From NCBI GenBank assembly GCA_034432755.1, contig DAOUBQ010000100.1, forward strand, positions 1 through 47,670: a stretch of 47,670 bases of DNA, given 5' to 3'. Of the stretch, positions 16,524 to 25,972 are shown one piece after another (position 1 is the first letter of the stretch; each line of letters begins with the position of its first letter). The stretch is from UBA5195 sp034432755 (GTDB lineage: Bacteria > Chloroflexota > Anaerolineae > Anaerolineales > Villigracilaceae). Below the pieces are notes generated by a model. It searched no databases and was not told the origin of the DNA. It saw only the letters and a list, made by a program, of their open reading frames with translations. The position numbers were made by a program, and so were the translations under genes.

Positions 16524-16529
16524 ATTATA
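16524..16529 (-). promoter_or_regulatory. -10 element for the SH3 lipoprotein gene
   Basis: A TATAAT on the minus strand at 16529-16524 leaves about 32 bases to the ATG at 16484. I see no clear -35. Confidence 0.4.
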
Positions 16530-16547
16530 ACGACCCTTCAATGTGAT

Positions 16548-16575
16548 TTGTCATCGTTTTCTGTGATAATATAAA
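16548..16575 (+). promoter_or_regulatory. Candidate promoter for the 16592 gene
   Basis: TTGTCA (16548-16553), a 16-base spacer and TATAAA (16570-16575). An overlapping extended -10 TGTGATAAT ends at 16570. A GAGAGG ribosome site (16579-16584) follows. The leader would be very short. Confidence 0.45.
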
Positions 16576-16591
16576 CCAGAGAGGATAGCTT

Positions 16592-16948
16592 ATGAAAAAA
16601 ATCAAAATTAAGAAAAACGATTTTCCTGAATTCAGCGGCGACATTGATGTCGAAGTTGACGAGACCCAATTTGATGTTGTGCCGGAGCGTTTCCCGCCGG
16701 GGCTGATTGATAAGCTATACAAAGGCAGCCGGGTGCGCTGGGTGGCCAATTTCGTTGTGAAGAAGAAGCCCAATGTTGTCAAAAAAGGCATCAAGGTCAA
16801 ATATGCGATTGAATTAGCCAAATCGACAGGCGAGTTGGTGTATTTCGATGGCAAAGATATATCCCCTTTGTCGTATACTGACTTGGGGAATGGCAATGTG
16901 CGGGCTGAGATGGAGGCCGATGACCCGATACCGGGTTGGGTGCCTTAA
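16592..16948 (+). CDS. Conserved-looking small protein of unknown function
   Basis: The 118-residue protein has a good GAGAGG ribosome site. The sequence is very Lys-rich at the start (KKIKIKKNDF), then mixed alpha/beta, with no signal peptide, TM helix or catalytic motif. I do not recognise the family. It stands alone, between the lipoprotein gene (divergent) and the large cyclase gene (convergent, 4 bases away). The clean promoter and ribosome site support a real gene. Confidence 0.65.
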   Translation: MKKIKIKKNDFPEFSGDIDVEVDETQFDVVPERFPPGLIDKLYKGSRVRWVANFVVKKKPNVVKKGIKVKYAIELAKSTGELVYFDGKDISPLSYTDLGNGNVRAEMEADDPIPGWVP

Positions 16949-16952
16949 CCCA

Positions 16953-19900
16953 TCAGTTTGATTGCCAGGCCGCCAGGATTGAGCGGTTTTCGCTTCGCTC
17001 CAGGTATTTCTGACGGTTGGTTTCATCTGGAATCTGGCTGGCGCGCGCTTGCAGTAATGTATGGGCGGTTTCTAACAGGTTGCGGGCGCGCATTTCATTT
17101 GTCACCGCCAGGACTTGGTAACAAGTGAAATAAACTCGCAGGGGGTCATCTGTCCCATTCAGATGGCCGTGCTGTTCGATGATGGATAGGATTTCATCAA
17201 CAAACTGGTGGGCGCGCGTGGGATTACCCTGCGCTAGCGCCAGACGGGCCCGCCCGGCCAGAGATTCTGTGGCTAACACCGGCTGGTTCAGTTCCCTCCA
17301 GTGTTGAATAGCAACCTGGTAGGCTTCATCGGCTTCATTGTATTTCTTTTGGGTCAACCGGTGATGCCCAAGATAGGTGAGCGCCCAGGCCTGGCCGGAT
17401 TGGTCTTCAATGTGCTGGGCAATCTTGAAAGCGTGCTGCGCGTAATCAATGGCCGCTTCAGTTTCGCCAAGCGCGCCAAGCTGGGCGCTCAAATTAATCA
17501 GGGCAATGTTTTCGAGGTGTTTTTGCCCAATTTCGCGGGCAATGCGGAGATAGGTTTCAGTATAGGCGCGGGCGCTGGCGTAATCACCCAGGTTGGCTGC
17601 GATAAAGCCCAGGTTTCCCAGTATCACTGCTTCACCATTGCGCGCACCAATCTGGCGGGTTAACACCAGGGATTGCTCAAAATATTTACGCGCGGCCAGA
17701 TAATCGTTGCGGTAATTGGCAACCATGCCCAAGTTGGTGAGCGGACGGGCTTGCAGGCGCAAGTCGCCCACCTGGCGGGCAATGGCCAGGCTGTGTTGGA
17801 AGTTTGCTTCAGCCTGGTGCAGGTCTCCTTGCAAAATGTGCGCCATGCCATAAGCATTTAACAGATTGCTTTCCATGTGTAGATTGCCTGCGCTGCGCGC
17901 CAGTTGTAAGCCCTTCTCTATGTTTTCGCGGGCCGCCTCAAACTGGCTTAACCTTTGCATTGAGTTGCCGAGCAGGCTATAGAGGGCAATGGCGACTTGG
18001 GTGTTTTGCGTCGCCAGCGCCATTTCGATGCCTTGTTGGCACAGGTTGGCGGCTTGCTGGGCCTCGCCGCGCTCGAAAATCGCTTCAGCCTGCTGGTAGG
18101 TGACCTCCAGGATGCGCCCCGGCTCGTTGAGCGCGTTGGCGAGCTCTTGCAGCCGGTTCAGGTCGTGCTGACGCTCCTCATGTCTGCCCTGGATCTTGTA
18201 GATTTCGAGACGTGCCAGGAGCAGGTCGTATTGCCCCAGCAAATCGTCCTTCGGGGTTAGTTGCAGGGCGCGGGTATAGTAATCCTCCGCCAGGCTATTC
18301 TGGTAGGCGCTTTTGGCGGCTTCGGCTGCTTTGAACAGGTAGGCGCGCGCTTTTTCAACGAGCAGGGCGCGCTCAGCGTGGTAGGCCAGTTCGCCATAGT
18401 GATTCGATAAGTCGTTTGCGTATAAATTTTCGAGTGACTCGACCACCACTGCATGTAAAGCCTGACGCCGGGCGTGCAGCTGCATGTGATAGGCCGCGTC
18501 CCACATCAGGGCGTGACGGAAAATGTAGCGGATATCGCTTAAGGCGGCCCAAATTGCTTCGCGTTCTGCTTTGTTGAGTGCGCTGGTCAAATCGGCGGGT
18601 CGAATCTCCTGGAGTTCAAGCAGGCGGGACAGGACGTGGACTTCAAATTCCCGCCCCAACACGGCGGCGGCCTGGACAGTTTCTTTGACCTCCTGTACCA
18701 ACTGGTCGAGGCGGGCTATCAGCAGGGCATTGACATCAATTGGCAAGGCGGGCAATTGTTCTCCCTGGGTGAAACTCCATTTCCCCTCCTGTTCGGACAG
18801 CAGGCCTTCTTCTTGAGCATAGCGCAGAATTTGCTCGGCAAAGAAAGGGTTGCCCTCGGCGCGCGATTCGATGACATCTAGCAGACTTGCGCTGGCCGCG
18901 CCGCCCAGGTGTGCTTGGGCCAAAGCTGCCAGCGCTTGTCGGTTTAGTTGTTCCAGGTTGATTTTTTGGTGCGGGAGCGAGTGGAGGGGTAGTTTGGCAT
19001 GTTCGTAACGGGAGGTTGCTATCAGCGCGATGGGATAGCGGATGGTTTCGTTGGCCGAGAGCGCGCGCAGCAGGCGGGGAACGAAAGCGGCAGAGTCATC
19101 ATCCAGCCATTGGATATCTTCGATGAACAGGATGACCGGCTGGCGCAGGCTCTCGGCCTGGAGCAGGGCGGTCAGCCCGATGAGCGTGTTTTGGTAGCGG
19201 GCTTCGGCGTCCAGCTGTTCATAGAGCGAGCCGGGCCAATGCAAACCGAACAGCGCGCCCAGGCAGGAGCGGGTCCGTTCCAGGGTCTCGGCCAAATCGG
19301 GTTGGGACAGGGTTGCAATTAACTCATTGAGTTTGCTGTCAAAATTCCGTTGGTTGCGTTTTTCTTCGACCTGGCTTGCTATGCCAAAGTAATGCCGCAG
19401 CCCGTAGCGAAAGGGGTTGAGCGATTCGCGCAAAAGTTGGTCGGTTTGCGCCAGGAACCAGGAGGCACGTTTGGCGGGGATGGCGTTGAGAAATTCGTAC
19501 ACCAGGCGGCTTTTGCCCATGCCCGGTTCTCCAAAGACCAACATCAGCCCAGCAAATTGGCCCTCGAAAATCGGCTGGATAAATTCTTGGAGTTGGCGGA
19601 TTTCCGATTCACGCCCGACCATCTTGCCAATATATTCGATTTCGCGGGCCGGTTTGCGCCCCAGCAGGGTGAACACTTTTTGGGGCTGGAAAAACCCTTT
19701 GAAATCGCGCGCTTCGACATATTCGAAGTCGAAATTGACCTGCGCGCGCCTGGCGACAAATTCATCAACCCAAATTTCGCCTGCCGGGGCGGAGGTCATG
19801 AAGCGGGCTGCCAGGTTGACCCCGCGCCCAAAGGTGGCATATTCTTCTGAGAGCGCGCTGCCAATACAGCCGGCGTGCGCGATGCGGTAGGTGACGCCTG

Positions 19901-20858
19901 CATGAAGCCGGGTTTTGGCGCGGGTTTTCAGGTCCAGGATGAAACTGAGCGCGCGTTCGACATCGTTTTCGTAGGCAATTGGCGCGCCCCAGATGACCAG
20001 GATGTGCGGGCCTTTGTCGCCAAAGTAGAGTTTGACCAGTCCGCTATATCGTTTTTGCAGTTCAAAAACAGATTGCATGATGCGATTGAGCTCAGACACC
20101 TGCTCGACTTCAGGCATGCCGATAAACAGGCCAACGACTTGGCGGAATTCGCCCGCGAAACGTTGAGTAAACAGGTCTTTTGGGAAAAAGCGGCTGGCCA
20201 GGTCTAGGTCAAAAGCGGGCAGGAGGATTGCCTGTGGCGCGGTCAATTTGCCTGTGTAGTCTAACAGTCGGAAATGATTTTCGATGTTTTCAACACGGAC
20301 AACCGTTTGGACTGTTTTGTAAAAAGATGGTGAAAGGATAATTTCTTCTCGTTTGGCAAAATGTTCGGCCTGGGCGCTTTCATCAATGGCGGAGCCTTTG
20401 AAATAACAGACAGCCTGTTTCTCATCCTGTGATTTCAGGATGCCCCAAGCCGCAACGCCGATTGTCAGGCCGATTTTGACTGCAATGGAAAATTCGCCAT
20501 ACGGAGTTGTCGGGCGCGATTGAGCCTGGATGTGATTTTGGATTTCGATGGCTGCCGTCAGGGCTTTTTGGGCTGTTTCCTGCGGGTTTGTGGTGACGGG
20601 AAAGAGGGCGGTAAAGGCATCTCCGGCCTGGGTGGCGATGAACCCGCCGTGTTCATACACGCTTTGAATCATAGGTTCAAAGGCTTTGCGCAGCACAACA
20701 GCCAGCACTTCTGCGCCGTGCTGGCCGTGCGTCATCAGTTCGTCGGTCATGGCTGAAAAGCCCGACATATCGGCGAACATGCCTACGGATTCAAACTCCC
20801 CATTCAAATTGCCAGATGCGTAGTTTTCGAGGATAAGGGGGGGGATAAGACGGTGCAT
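16953..20858 (-). CDS. Class III adenylate/guanylate cyclase pair fused to NTPase and TPR repeats (soluble adenylyl cyclase-like)
   Basis: A 1301-residue protein. Cyclase domain C1 (about 20-180) keeps both metal-binding Asp (FADMSGF, Asp30; QAGDAF, Asp79) but has lost the Asn-Arg pair (its VN-AAR region reads IDESAQAEH). Cyclase domain C2 (about 235-400) lacks the first metal Asp (GLFIGM) but keeps a DKG Lys and GRGVNLAARF, which supplies Asn and Arg. The two domains could thus form one composite active site, as in animal ADCY10 and transmembrane cyclases. An NTPase follows, with Walker A GEPGMGKS (about 445) and Walker B LFIEDIQWLDDDS (about 580). The C-terminal half (about 830-1290) is TPR repeats. 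There is no TM helix, so it is cytosolic. It probably makes cAMP in response to a bound signal. The Lys that binds bicarbonate in human sAC does not appear to be kept. Confidence 0.88.
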   Translation of the reverse strand: MHRLIPPLILENYASGNLNGEFESVGMFADMSGFSAMTDELMTHGQHGAEVLAVVLRKAFEPMIQSVYEHGGFIATQAGDAFTALFPVTTNPQETAQKALTAAIEIQNHIQAQSRPTTPYGEFSIAVKIGLTIGVAAWGILKSQDEKQAVCYFKGSAIDESAQAEHFAKREEIILSPSFYKTVQTVVRVENIENHFRLLDYTGKLTAPQAILLPAFDLDLASRFFPKDLFTQRFAGEFRQVVGLFIGMPEVEQVSELNRIMQSVFELQKRYSGLVKLYFGDKGPHILVIWGAPIAYENDVERALSFILDLKTRAKTRLHAGVTYRIAHAGCIGSALSEEYATFGRGVNLAARFMTSAPAGEIWVDEFVARRAQVNFDFEYVEARDFKGFFQPQKVFTLLGRKPAREIEYIGKMVGRESEIRQLQEFIQPIFEGQFAGLMLVFGEPGMGKSRLVYEFLNAIPAKRASWFLAQTDQLLRESLNPFRYGLRHYFGIASQVEEKRNQRNFDSKLNELIATLSQPDLAETLERTRSCLGALFGLHWPGSLYEQLDAEARYQNTLIGLTALLQAESLRQPVILFIEDIQWLDDDSAAFVPRLLRALSANETIRYPIALIATSRYEHAKLPLHSLPHQKINLEQLNRQALAALAQAHLGGAASASLLDVIESRAEGNPFFAEQILRYAQEEGLLSEQEGKWSFTQGEQLPALPIDVNALLIARLDQLVQEVKETVQAAAVLGREFEVHVLSRLLELQEIRPADLTSALNKAEREAIWAALSDIRYIFRHALMWDAAYHMQLHARRQALHAVVVESLENLYANDLSNHYGELAYHAERALLVEKARAYLFKAAEAAKSAYQNSLAEDYYTRALQLTPKDDLLGQYDLLLARLEIYKIQGRHEERQHDLNRLQELANALNEPGRILEVTYQQAEAIFERGEAQQAANLCQQGIEMALATQNTQVAIALYSLLGNSMQRLSQFEAARENIEKGLQLARSAGNLHMESNLLNAYGMAHILQGDLHQAEANFQHSLAIARQVGDLRLQARPLTNLGMVANYRNDYLAARKYFEQSLVLTRQIGARNGEAVILGNLGFIAANLGDYASARAYTETYLRIAREIGQKHLENIALINLSAQLGALGETEAAIDYAQHAFKIAQHIEDQSGQAWALTYLGHHRLTQKKYNEADEAYQVAIQHWRELNQPVLATESLAGRARLALAQGNPTRAHQFVDEILSIIEQHGHLNGTDDPLRVYFTCYQVLAVTNEMRARNLLETAHTLLQARASQIPDETNRQKYLERSENRSILAAWQSN

Positions 20859-20897
20859 GGCTCTTTGCTGGATACTGTTGCGAAATATTGCCTAAAT

Positions 20898-20903
20898 ATT
20901 CTA
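20898..20903 (-). promoter_or_regulatory. Extended -10 promoter of the large cyclase gene
   Basis: On the minus strand TGC precedes TAGAAT (20903-20898), an extended -10 pattern, about 40 bases before the ATG. The expected -35 position overlaps the helicase terminator and is poor. Confidence 0.4.
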
Positions 20904-20923
20904 GCACATTCATCGCGCCGCAT

Positions 20924-20949
20924 AAAATCCCGCCAAAGGGCGGGATTTT
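20924..20949 (-). terminator. Intrinsic terminator after the DEAD-box helicase gene
   Basis: AAAATCCCGCC (20924-20934) pairs perfectly with GGCGGGATTTT (20939-20949) around a 4-base loop. It begins four bases after the helicase stop codon. The A/T ends of the stem provide T-runs on both strands. Confidence 0.75.
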
Positions 20950-20952
20950 TGT

Positions 20953-22194
20953 TCAGCGTTTTTTGAGAGCGAATCGCGGATTGGGGTGGGGCTGATGCGG
21001 CTGAGGTGGCGCGTGGCGCTGGCTGGGACGCGGCCCACGCATTGCAGGCTGGTTTTGTTGCGGCGGGGCGGGAAGCGTGTAATCGAAGCCTTCCAGGGTT
21101 TGATGGGGCAGTTTTTGCCCCATGATTTTTTCGAGTTCGCGCACCATCTCATCGTCATCGGGGGTGACCAGGGTAAAGGCGTCGCCGTTGCGTTCGGCGC
21201 GCCCGGTGCGCCCGATACGGTGGATGTAGGCATCGGCGGTGTCGGGCATGTCGAAGTTGATGACGTGTGAGATGCTGTCCACGTCCAGTCCGCGCGCGGC
21301 GATGTCGGTGGCAACCATAATCTGGAAGTGGCCGCTGCGGAAGCCGTTGAGCGCGTTCTGGCGCTGGTTCTGCGTCCGGTCGGAGTGCAGGCTGGTGACG
21401 CGGTAGCCGTTTTGGCCGAGTTTTTTGGCGAGCGCGTGGGCGCGGTGACGGGTGCGGGCGAAAATTAGCACCGAATTGGTGTCGGTGCGTTTGAGGATTT
21501 CAAAGGTCAGCGCGGTTTTGAGATGCTTGGGGACGGGATACAGGGCGTGTGAAACGGTGTGCGCGGGCCGGGTCAGGCCCACGGCAATCCGCTGGGGGTT
21601 AGTCAGCACTTCGGCGGCCAGTTTTTCCACTTCTGGCGGAAACGTGGCCGAGAACAACATCGTCTGACGCTTGCCGGGCAGCAACTTGATGATGCGGCGT
21701 ACATCGGGCAAGAATCCCATATCGAACATGCGGTCGGCTTCGTCTAAAACCAGGATTTCGACGGTTTCGAGTTTGGCATAGCGCTGGGCGGCCAGGTCGA
21801 GCAGGCGGCCCGGGCAGGCAACCAGGATTTCGACGCCGCCTTTCAGGGCTTTGACCTGTGGTGCGGCGCTAACCCCGCCATAGATGTTGGCCGAGCGCAA
21901 CCCGGTGCCGGCGCTCAGGGTGCGGATGTTGTCGTTGATTTGTTCTGCAAGTTCACGGGTTGGTGTAACAATTAGGGCGCGGGCCAGGTTGCGCGGGCCG
22001 TTGAGCAGTTTTTGCAGGATGGGCAGGACGAAAGTGGCGGTTTTACCGGTTCCGGTTTGGGCGGTGCCGATTAAGTCATGGCCTTCGAGCGCAGGGGGGA
22101 TGGCGGCAGCCTGGATGGGCGTGGCTTCGCTATACCCAGCGCGGTTGATTCCGGCCATCAGGCGGGAATCTAGTTTGAATTGGTTAAAGTTCAC
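20953..22194 (-). CDS. DEAD-box ATP-dependent RNA helicase (RhlE-like)
   Basis: A 413-residue protein with the full motif set in order: Q motif (GYSEATPIQ), I (AQTGTGKT), Ia (PTRELAEQ), Ib (CPGRL), II (DEAD), III (SAT), V (DIAARGLD) and VI (HRIGRTGR). The short C-terminal tail is rich in Pro, Gln, His and Arg, typical of RhlE-type helicases that remodel rRNA or mRNA. The start follows a GTTCACGTG-type sequence with no strong ribosome site. It has its own promoter and a clear terminator. Confidence 0.95.
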   Translation of the reverse strand: MNFNQFKLDSRLMAGINRAGYSEATPIQAAAIPPALEGHDLIGTAQTGTGKTATFVLPILQKLLNGPRNLARALIVTPTRELAEQINDNIRTLSAGTGLRSANIYGGVSAAPQVKALKGGVEILVACPGRLLDLAAQRYAKLETVEILVLDEADRMFDMGFLPDVRRIIKLLPGKRQTMLFSATFPPEVEKLAAEVLTNPQRIAVGLTRPAHTVSHALYPVPKHLKTALTFEILKRTDTNSVLIFARTRHRAHALAKKLGQNGYRVTSLHSDRTQNQRQNALNGFRSGHFQIMVATDIAARGLDVDSISHVINFDMPDTADAYIHRIGRTGRAERNGDAFTLVTPDDDEMVRELEKIMGQKLPHQTLEGFDYTLPAPPQQNQPAMRGPRPSQRHAPPQPHQPHPNPRFALKKR

Positions 22195-22252
22195 GTGCTT
22201 TCCTTGTCTTCAGCAGTCGGGGGATAGAGAGGGACTTACTGATCGTGCGCCG

Positions 22253-22281
22253 ATTGTACCTGTTTTTTTGATTGAGGGCAA
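22253..22281 (-). promoter_or_regulatory. Candidate promoter of the DEAD-box helicase gene
   Basis: On the minus strand, TTGCCC (22281-22276), a 17-base spacer and TACAAT (22258-22253). Transcription would start near 22246, giving a leader of about 52 bases. Confidence 0.5.
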
Positions 22282-22451
22282 ACTGTCCACGAATCGTTCA
22301 CGAACTTACGAATGCCGTCCTGCTTCGAGTATTCGTGGTCGTATTTGCGGATGGTTTCTTGCTGCAACAGACGACTCTGTATAGCAGGGCAGGCAGTTAT
22401 GAAGTTTTTTTACATGAGAAAAGACTCATCTCAAGCGGCTTGTTTCATGGG

Positions 22452-22457
22452 TAAAAT
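22452..22457 (+). promoter_or_regulatory. -10 element placed for a leaderless mRNA
   Basis: TAAAAT ends six bases before the ATG at 22464, and no ribosome binding site is present. This fits a transcript that starts at or next to the start codon. No good -35 is visible. Confidence 0.4.
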
Positions 22458-22463
22458 CGGCGC

Positions 22464-23327
22464 ATGAAACGGAAAATCTTGCTGGGCCTGGCTGCGGCGG
22501 GGATTTTCCTGGCCGCTGTCGTTTTTTTCTACTATCGCGGACGCCCCGTGCCGGTCGAGATGCGCGAGGAAATCTACCCGTGCGTGGTGTATTATCGTAA
22601 GATGCACGTTTTGCCTCGCACGATGATTGCGCATATTGTGACGGTGGATTTGACCTGTAAAAATATCAGGGTGTTGGTCACGCCGCCCGAAAAAGGGGAT
22701 AAGGATACCCCGCTGCGGGCGCGCACCACGAAACAGTTTGCGGATGAGTTTGGGGTGCAGATTGCGATTAACGGCGACGGATTTACGCCCTGGTGGTCGA
22801 ACAGTTTGTTCGATTACTATCCCAAACCCGGCGACCCGGTGCGTCCGTTAGGGTTGGCTGCTTCCAACGGGCGGCAGTATGGCACATACACCCCGAAATC
22901 TCCCGTGTTGTACATCAACGAACGCAAGGAAGCCTCGTTTGGAACCTCGATTCGGAAGGTGTATACCGCCATTTCTGGGATGAGCTGGCTGGTGCGCGAC
23001 CGGCAGGTGGTGGAAGACCTGAACGATACCCGCTCTGCACCGCGCACGGCGGTTGGTCTCGATGGCCCTGGCACGCGCCTGATTTTGATTGTGGTGGACG
23101 GCCGCCAGCCCTTCTATAGTGAGGGCGCAACCATTGCCGAGCTGGCCGAACTGATGCTGTTCTATGGCGGCGACAATGCCATTATGCTCGACGGCGGAGG
23201 CTCGTCTACGATGGTTATCAACTGGCCGGGCAAAGGTTTGCAGGTGATGAACTCACCCATTGACCTGGGCATTCCGGGCCGCGAGCGGGCGGTGGGAAAC
23301 CACCTGGGGATTTTTGCCGTGCCTTAA
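22464..23327 (+). CDS. Phosphodiester glycosidase (NAGPA-like) family protein, membrane-anchored
   Basis: A 287-residue protein with an N-terminal TM/signal anchor (about 5-24). The rest matches the NAGPA/DUF2233 fold: INGDGF (about 96-101), RTAVGLD (about 194), LDGGGSSTMV (about 249) and RAVGNHLGIF near the end. Family members uncap N-acetylglucosamine phosphodiesters or cleave phosphodiester glycosides at the cell surface. There is no ribosome site. The gene converges on the M20 peptidase gene with a 4-base gap. The natural substrate is unknown. Confidence 0.85.
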   Translation: MKRKILLGLAAAGIFLAAVVFFYYRGRPVPVEMREEIYPCVVYYRKMHVLPRTMIAHIVTVDLTCKNIRVLVTPPEKGDKDTPLRARTTKQFADEFGVQIAINGDGFTPWWSNSLFDYYPKPGDPVRPLGLAASNGRQYGTYTPKSPVLYINERKEASFGTSIRKVYTAISGMSWLVRDRQVVEDLNDTRSAPRTAVGLDGPGTRLILIVVDGRQPFYSEGATIAELAELMLFYGGDNAIMLDGGGSSTMVINWPGKGLQVMNSPIDLGIPGRERAVGNHLGIFAVP

Positions 23328-23331
23328 CTGC

Positions 23332-24450
23332 CTACCAATCCCGAACGAGCGCGGCCACCAGCCTGGCGCGGCTGGCGAGGCTCTCGGTATAAATCCACTC
23401 ACGTTCTGAATGGTAATCGGCCCCAACCGTTCCAAGTCCATCCAACACCGGCACGCCGAGCGAGGCAACGAAATTGCCGTCTGACCCGCCGCCTGAGCCC
23501 CCCGCTCGTAGTTCGATTCCCTGCGCCGCGGCGATTTTCTGCGCTTTTGCCAGGGCCGCCTGGTTTGCTTCGTTAAATGGCATGGGTGGGCGGTTGAAAT
23601 CAACCGTTACTTCTATGCTTGTATCGGGGAAGGCCGGTTGGAGCGCCTTGAGCGCTGCTTCAATGCGTGCGGCTTCCTCGGGGACCAGGATGCGGATATC
23701 ACCTTCAGCCACTGCTTCCTCCGGCACGACGTTCGTTACCGTCCCGCCGCGAATCACACCGACATTGACGGTTGTCCCGGCCTGGTAGTCGGTCAGTTTT
23801 TCAATTTCCACCACCTGGTGCGCCAGTTCGCGGATGGCGTTGCGCCCCTTTTCATGTTCCCCGCCCGCGTGCGCCGCCCGTCCCCTGGCCCTGACCACAA
23901 AATCGCCCACGCCTTTGCGCCAGACTTTAATTGAGCCATCCGCCAGCCCCGATTCCAACACCATTGCCACGGTGGCCTGCGCCGCCAGGCTTTCAATCCG
24001 TGCGCGCGATGTGCCGCTGCCAATTTCTTCATCAGATGTAAACAGCGCCGTCACCGGTCGGGTGAGCGTGCCTGCTTCGCGCAATGCGGTAAGAGCCGCC
24101 AGCGTCACCACAATCCCACCCTTCATATCCAGCACGCCGGGGCCAAAGGTTTTGCCGTCTTTAGAATAAAATGGCATTCGCGCCAGTGTTCCGAGCGGGA
24201 AAACGGTATCCATGTGATGCAGCAGCAAGAGAGGTTTGTCGGGCAAATGTGCATTCCAGCGCGCAATCAGATGGTCACCGGTTTGGGCGTTGGGAACAAT
24301 TTCCACATCTGCTCCCAATCGGCGGCATTGTTCAGCCACCAGCTTTCCCACCCTATCTACAGCGGCTTTGTCGTTGGAAGGAGATTCGGTTTCAACCAGC
24401 GTTTTCAGCAGGTTGAGCATTTCGGGCAGGCGGGCGTCGAAGTCAATCAT
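23332..24450 (-). CDS. M20 family metallopeptidase (carboxypeptidase G2-like)
   Basis: A 372-residue protein. The zinc ligands and catalytic residues are visible as HHMDTV (His, Asp), GPGVLDMKGG (bridging Asp) and TSDEEIGS (Glu-Glu). The dimerisation domain begins around AHAGGEHEKGRN. Glutamate carboxypeptidases of this group remove C-terminal amino acids such as Glu from peptides or folates. It is the last gene of a four-gene minus-strand operon and overlaps the preceding flavoenzyme gene by 8 bases. The substrate is not predictable. Confidence 0.9.
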   Translation of the reverse strand: MIDFDARLPEMLNLLKTLVETESPSNDKAAVDRVGKLVAEQCRRLGADVEIVPNAQTGDHLIARWNAHLPDKPLLLLHHMDTVFPLGTLARMPFYSKDGKTFGPGVLDMKGGIVVTLAALTALREAGTLTRPVTALFTSDEEIGSGTSRARIESLAAQATVAMVLESGLADGSIKVWRKGVGDFVVRARGRAAHAGGEHEKGRNAIRELAHQVVEIEKLTDYQAGTTVNVGVIRGGTVTNVVPEEAVAEGDIRILVPEEAARIEAALKALQPAFPDTSIEVTVDFNRPPMPFNEANQAALAKAQKIAAAQGIELRAGGSGGGSDGNFVASLGVPVLDGLGTVGADYHSEREWIYTESLASRARLVAALVRDW

Positions 24451-25972
24451 GATTTTCTCCAGGGTTGGTTTTTTGTCGTCGTTCCCGGCGTTTGCGGCGT
24501 CCCGCGCGCATCAGGCGTTCGAGCCAGGCTGCAAAGGGTTCGGCTTGGGGTGCATCCAGCAGCGGCCAGGGTTGCAAGCCTTTCAATTGTAGCACCTCGT
24601 TGGCCGCTGCAATACCCGTCAGGCAGGCGCGCTCCAAAAAAAAGGCGGGTGAAGTGTGCCGCACCCAATCGCCAGCACAAAACAGACCCGGCCAGGGCGT
24701 TACTGTTCCCAGGTGTTTTTCGCGTGGGCCAATGGCGGGTAGGGTGTGGGTGGCGGCATTGCGTTGGATGTGCTGCCCAATGCGATGACCGCGTAGTTCG
24801 GGCCAGGCCAGGGTCACGTTTTGGATGGCCTCTGCCAGCAAAACCGCATCGGGGCGTGCGAGCAGTTCGGGCGGGCCATAGATGTGTGCTTCCAGGCAAC
24901 TCCCGCCCGTTTCGCGCGCCCAGCGCCGATAGGGGTTATACAGACGGTGCAGCCAGAAATAATTGTGCAAAATAAAGTCACCGGTCAAAATGCCCGCCTC
25001 CGCGCCGTTGCGGGGCGCGGCATCAAACCACGCCCGAATCACTGCGTTAGCAAGCGAGCGCGGGAAGAACAAGTCCTCACGCCCAAAACTGGTTTGGAGG
25101 ATAGACTGCGCCGCGCTGGATTCAACGGCTAAAATGACCTGAGACGCGGCGAAAGTCTCGTTTCCGTTAAGGACAAGCCATCCCGACTCGTCCCGCTGGA
25201 GCCTGTCCACCCGTTTCCCAAGCAAGATGCGTCCTCCGAGCGTTTTCACGCGTTCTGCCAGCGGTTCCGTTATGGATGTCCCGCCGTCATTGGGCAGGTA
25301 GGTGAAATTCCAGGCATCACGCCGCAGCAGGGTGTAGAACCGCAGGAAAGCCAGCAAGCCTGATAGCGGCACTTCGTCGGGGTGTGCCGCCAGCCCGTTG
25401 CGCGCCAGGCCGAGGAAAAAGGCTTTCAATGCGGGCGACCAGTTGCGCGTGATGCTGCTGAGGGTCATTCCATCCATCGGCTGGTTCTCGCCGAAGGGGT
25501 CAATTCCCACCCCCATCACCAGCCCGGCCCAAACGTGGAAGAGCGAAGCCCAGTCGCTGAGGTCGAGCATCATTAAGAAGCGCGGGCTGAAAAAGAGTTG
25601 CAGGTAGTGTAATGGCGCGGGAAACCAGCTCTTGCGGATGGCTCGGCCCACCTCGGCACGCCGGATATGGCCGTGGTGGTTGTAAATCCAGGTCTCCTCC
25701 TGTGATGGAATGAAGACTGGCCGCAGGTTGTTGCGCGCCAGCATGGCCTGAAAGTTGCGGTACGGCGACCAGATGCCATGCACGCCATGCTCCAGTCGGA
25801 AGGACGCGCCGTTGATTTCGATTGTTTCTCCCCCGGCTAGCCGCCCGCCCACAAAGCGCGGGTCGGCCTCTAAGACCAGCGGTTCCAGGCCGCGTTCGGC
25901 CAGGTGCAGGGCAGCCGTCAACCCGGCCACTCCCGCGCCGATGATGACGATTTGCGAATCATCCTGGCGCAT
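24443..25972 (-). CDS. FAD-dependent desaturase/isomerase-like oxidoreductase (phytoene desaturase superfamily)
   Basis: A 509-residue protein. The N-terminal Rossmann dinucleotide motif is IVIIGAGVAGLTAALHLAERG, ending in an acidic LEAD, followed by GGR. The C-terminal FAD-binding segment reads GLFCAGDWV. This is the layout of carotenoid desaturases, isomerases and related amine oxidases. No phytoene synthase is nearby. The C-terminus is very Arg/Lys-rich. It overlaps both neighbours (14 bases with the radical SAM gene, 8 with the peptidase gene), so it is cotranscribed with them. A lipid or isoprenoid substrate is likely but not shown. Confidence 0.85.
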   Translation of the reverse strand: MRQDDSQIVIIGAGVAGLTAALHLAERGLEPLVLEADPRFVGGRLAGGETIEINGASFRLEHGVHGIWSPYRNFQAMLARNNLRPVFIPSQEETWIYNHHGHIRRAEVGRAIRKSWFPAPLHYLQLFFSPRFLMMLDLSDWASLFHVWAGLVMGVGIDPFGENQPMDGMTLSSITRNWSPALKAFFLGLARNGLAAHPDEVPLSGLLAFLRFYTLLRRDAWNFTYLPNDGGTSITEPLAERVKTLGGRILLGKRVDRLQRDESGWLVLNGNETFAASQVILAVESSAAQSILQTSFGREDLFFPRSLANAVIRAWFDAAPRNGAEAGILTGDFILHNYFWLHRLYNPYRRWARETGGSCLEAHIYGPPELLARPDAVLLAEAIQNVTLAWPELRGHRIGQHIQRNAATHTLPAIGPREKHLGTVTPWPGLFCAGDWVRHTSPAFFLERACLTGIAAANEVLQLKGLQPWPLLDAPQAEPFAAWLERLMRAGRRKRRERRQKTNPGENHD

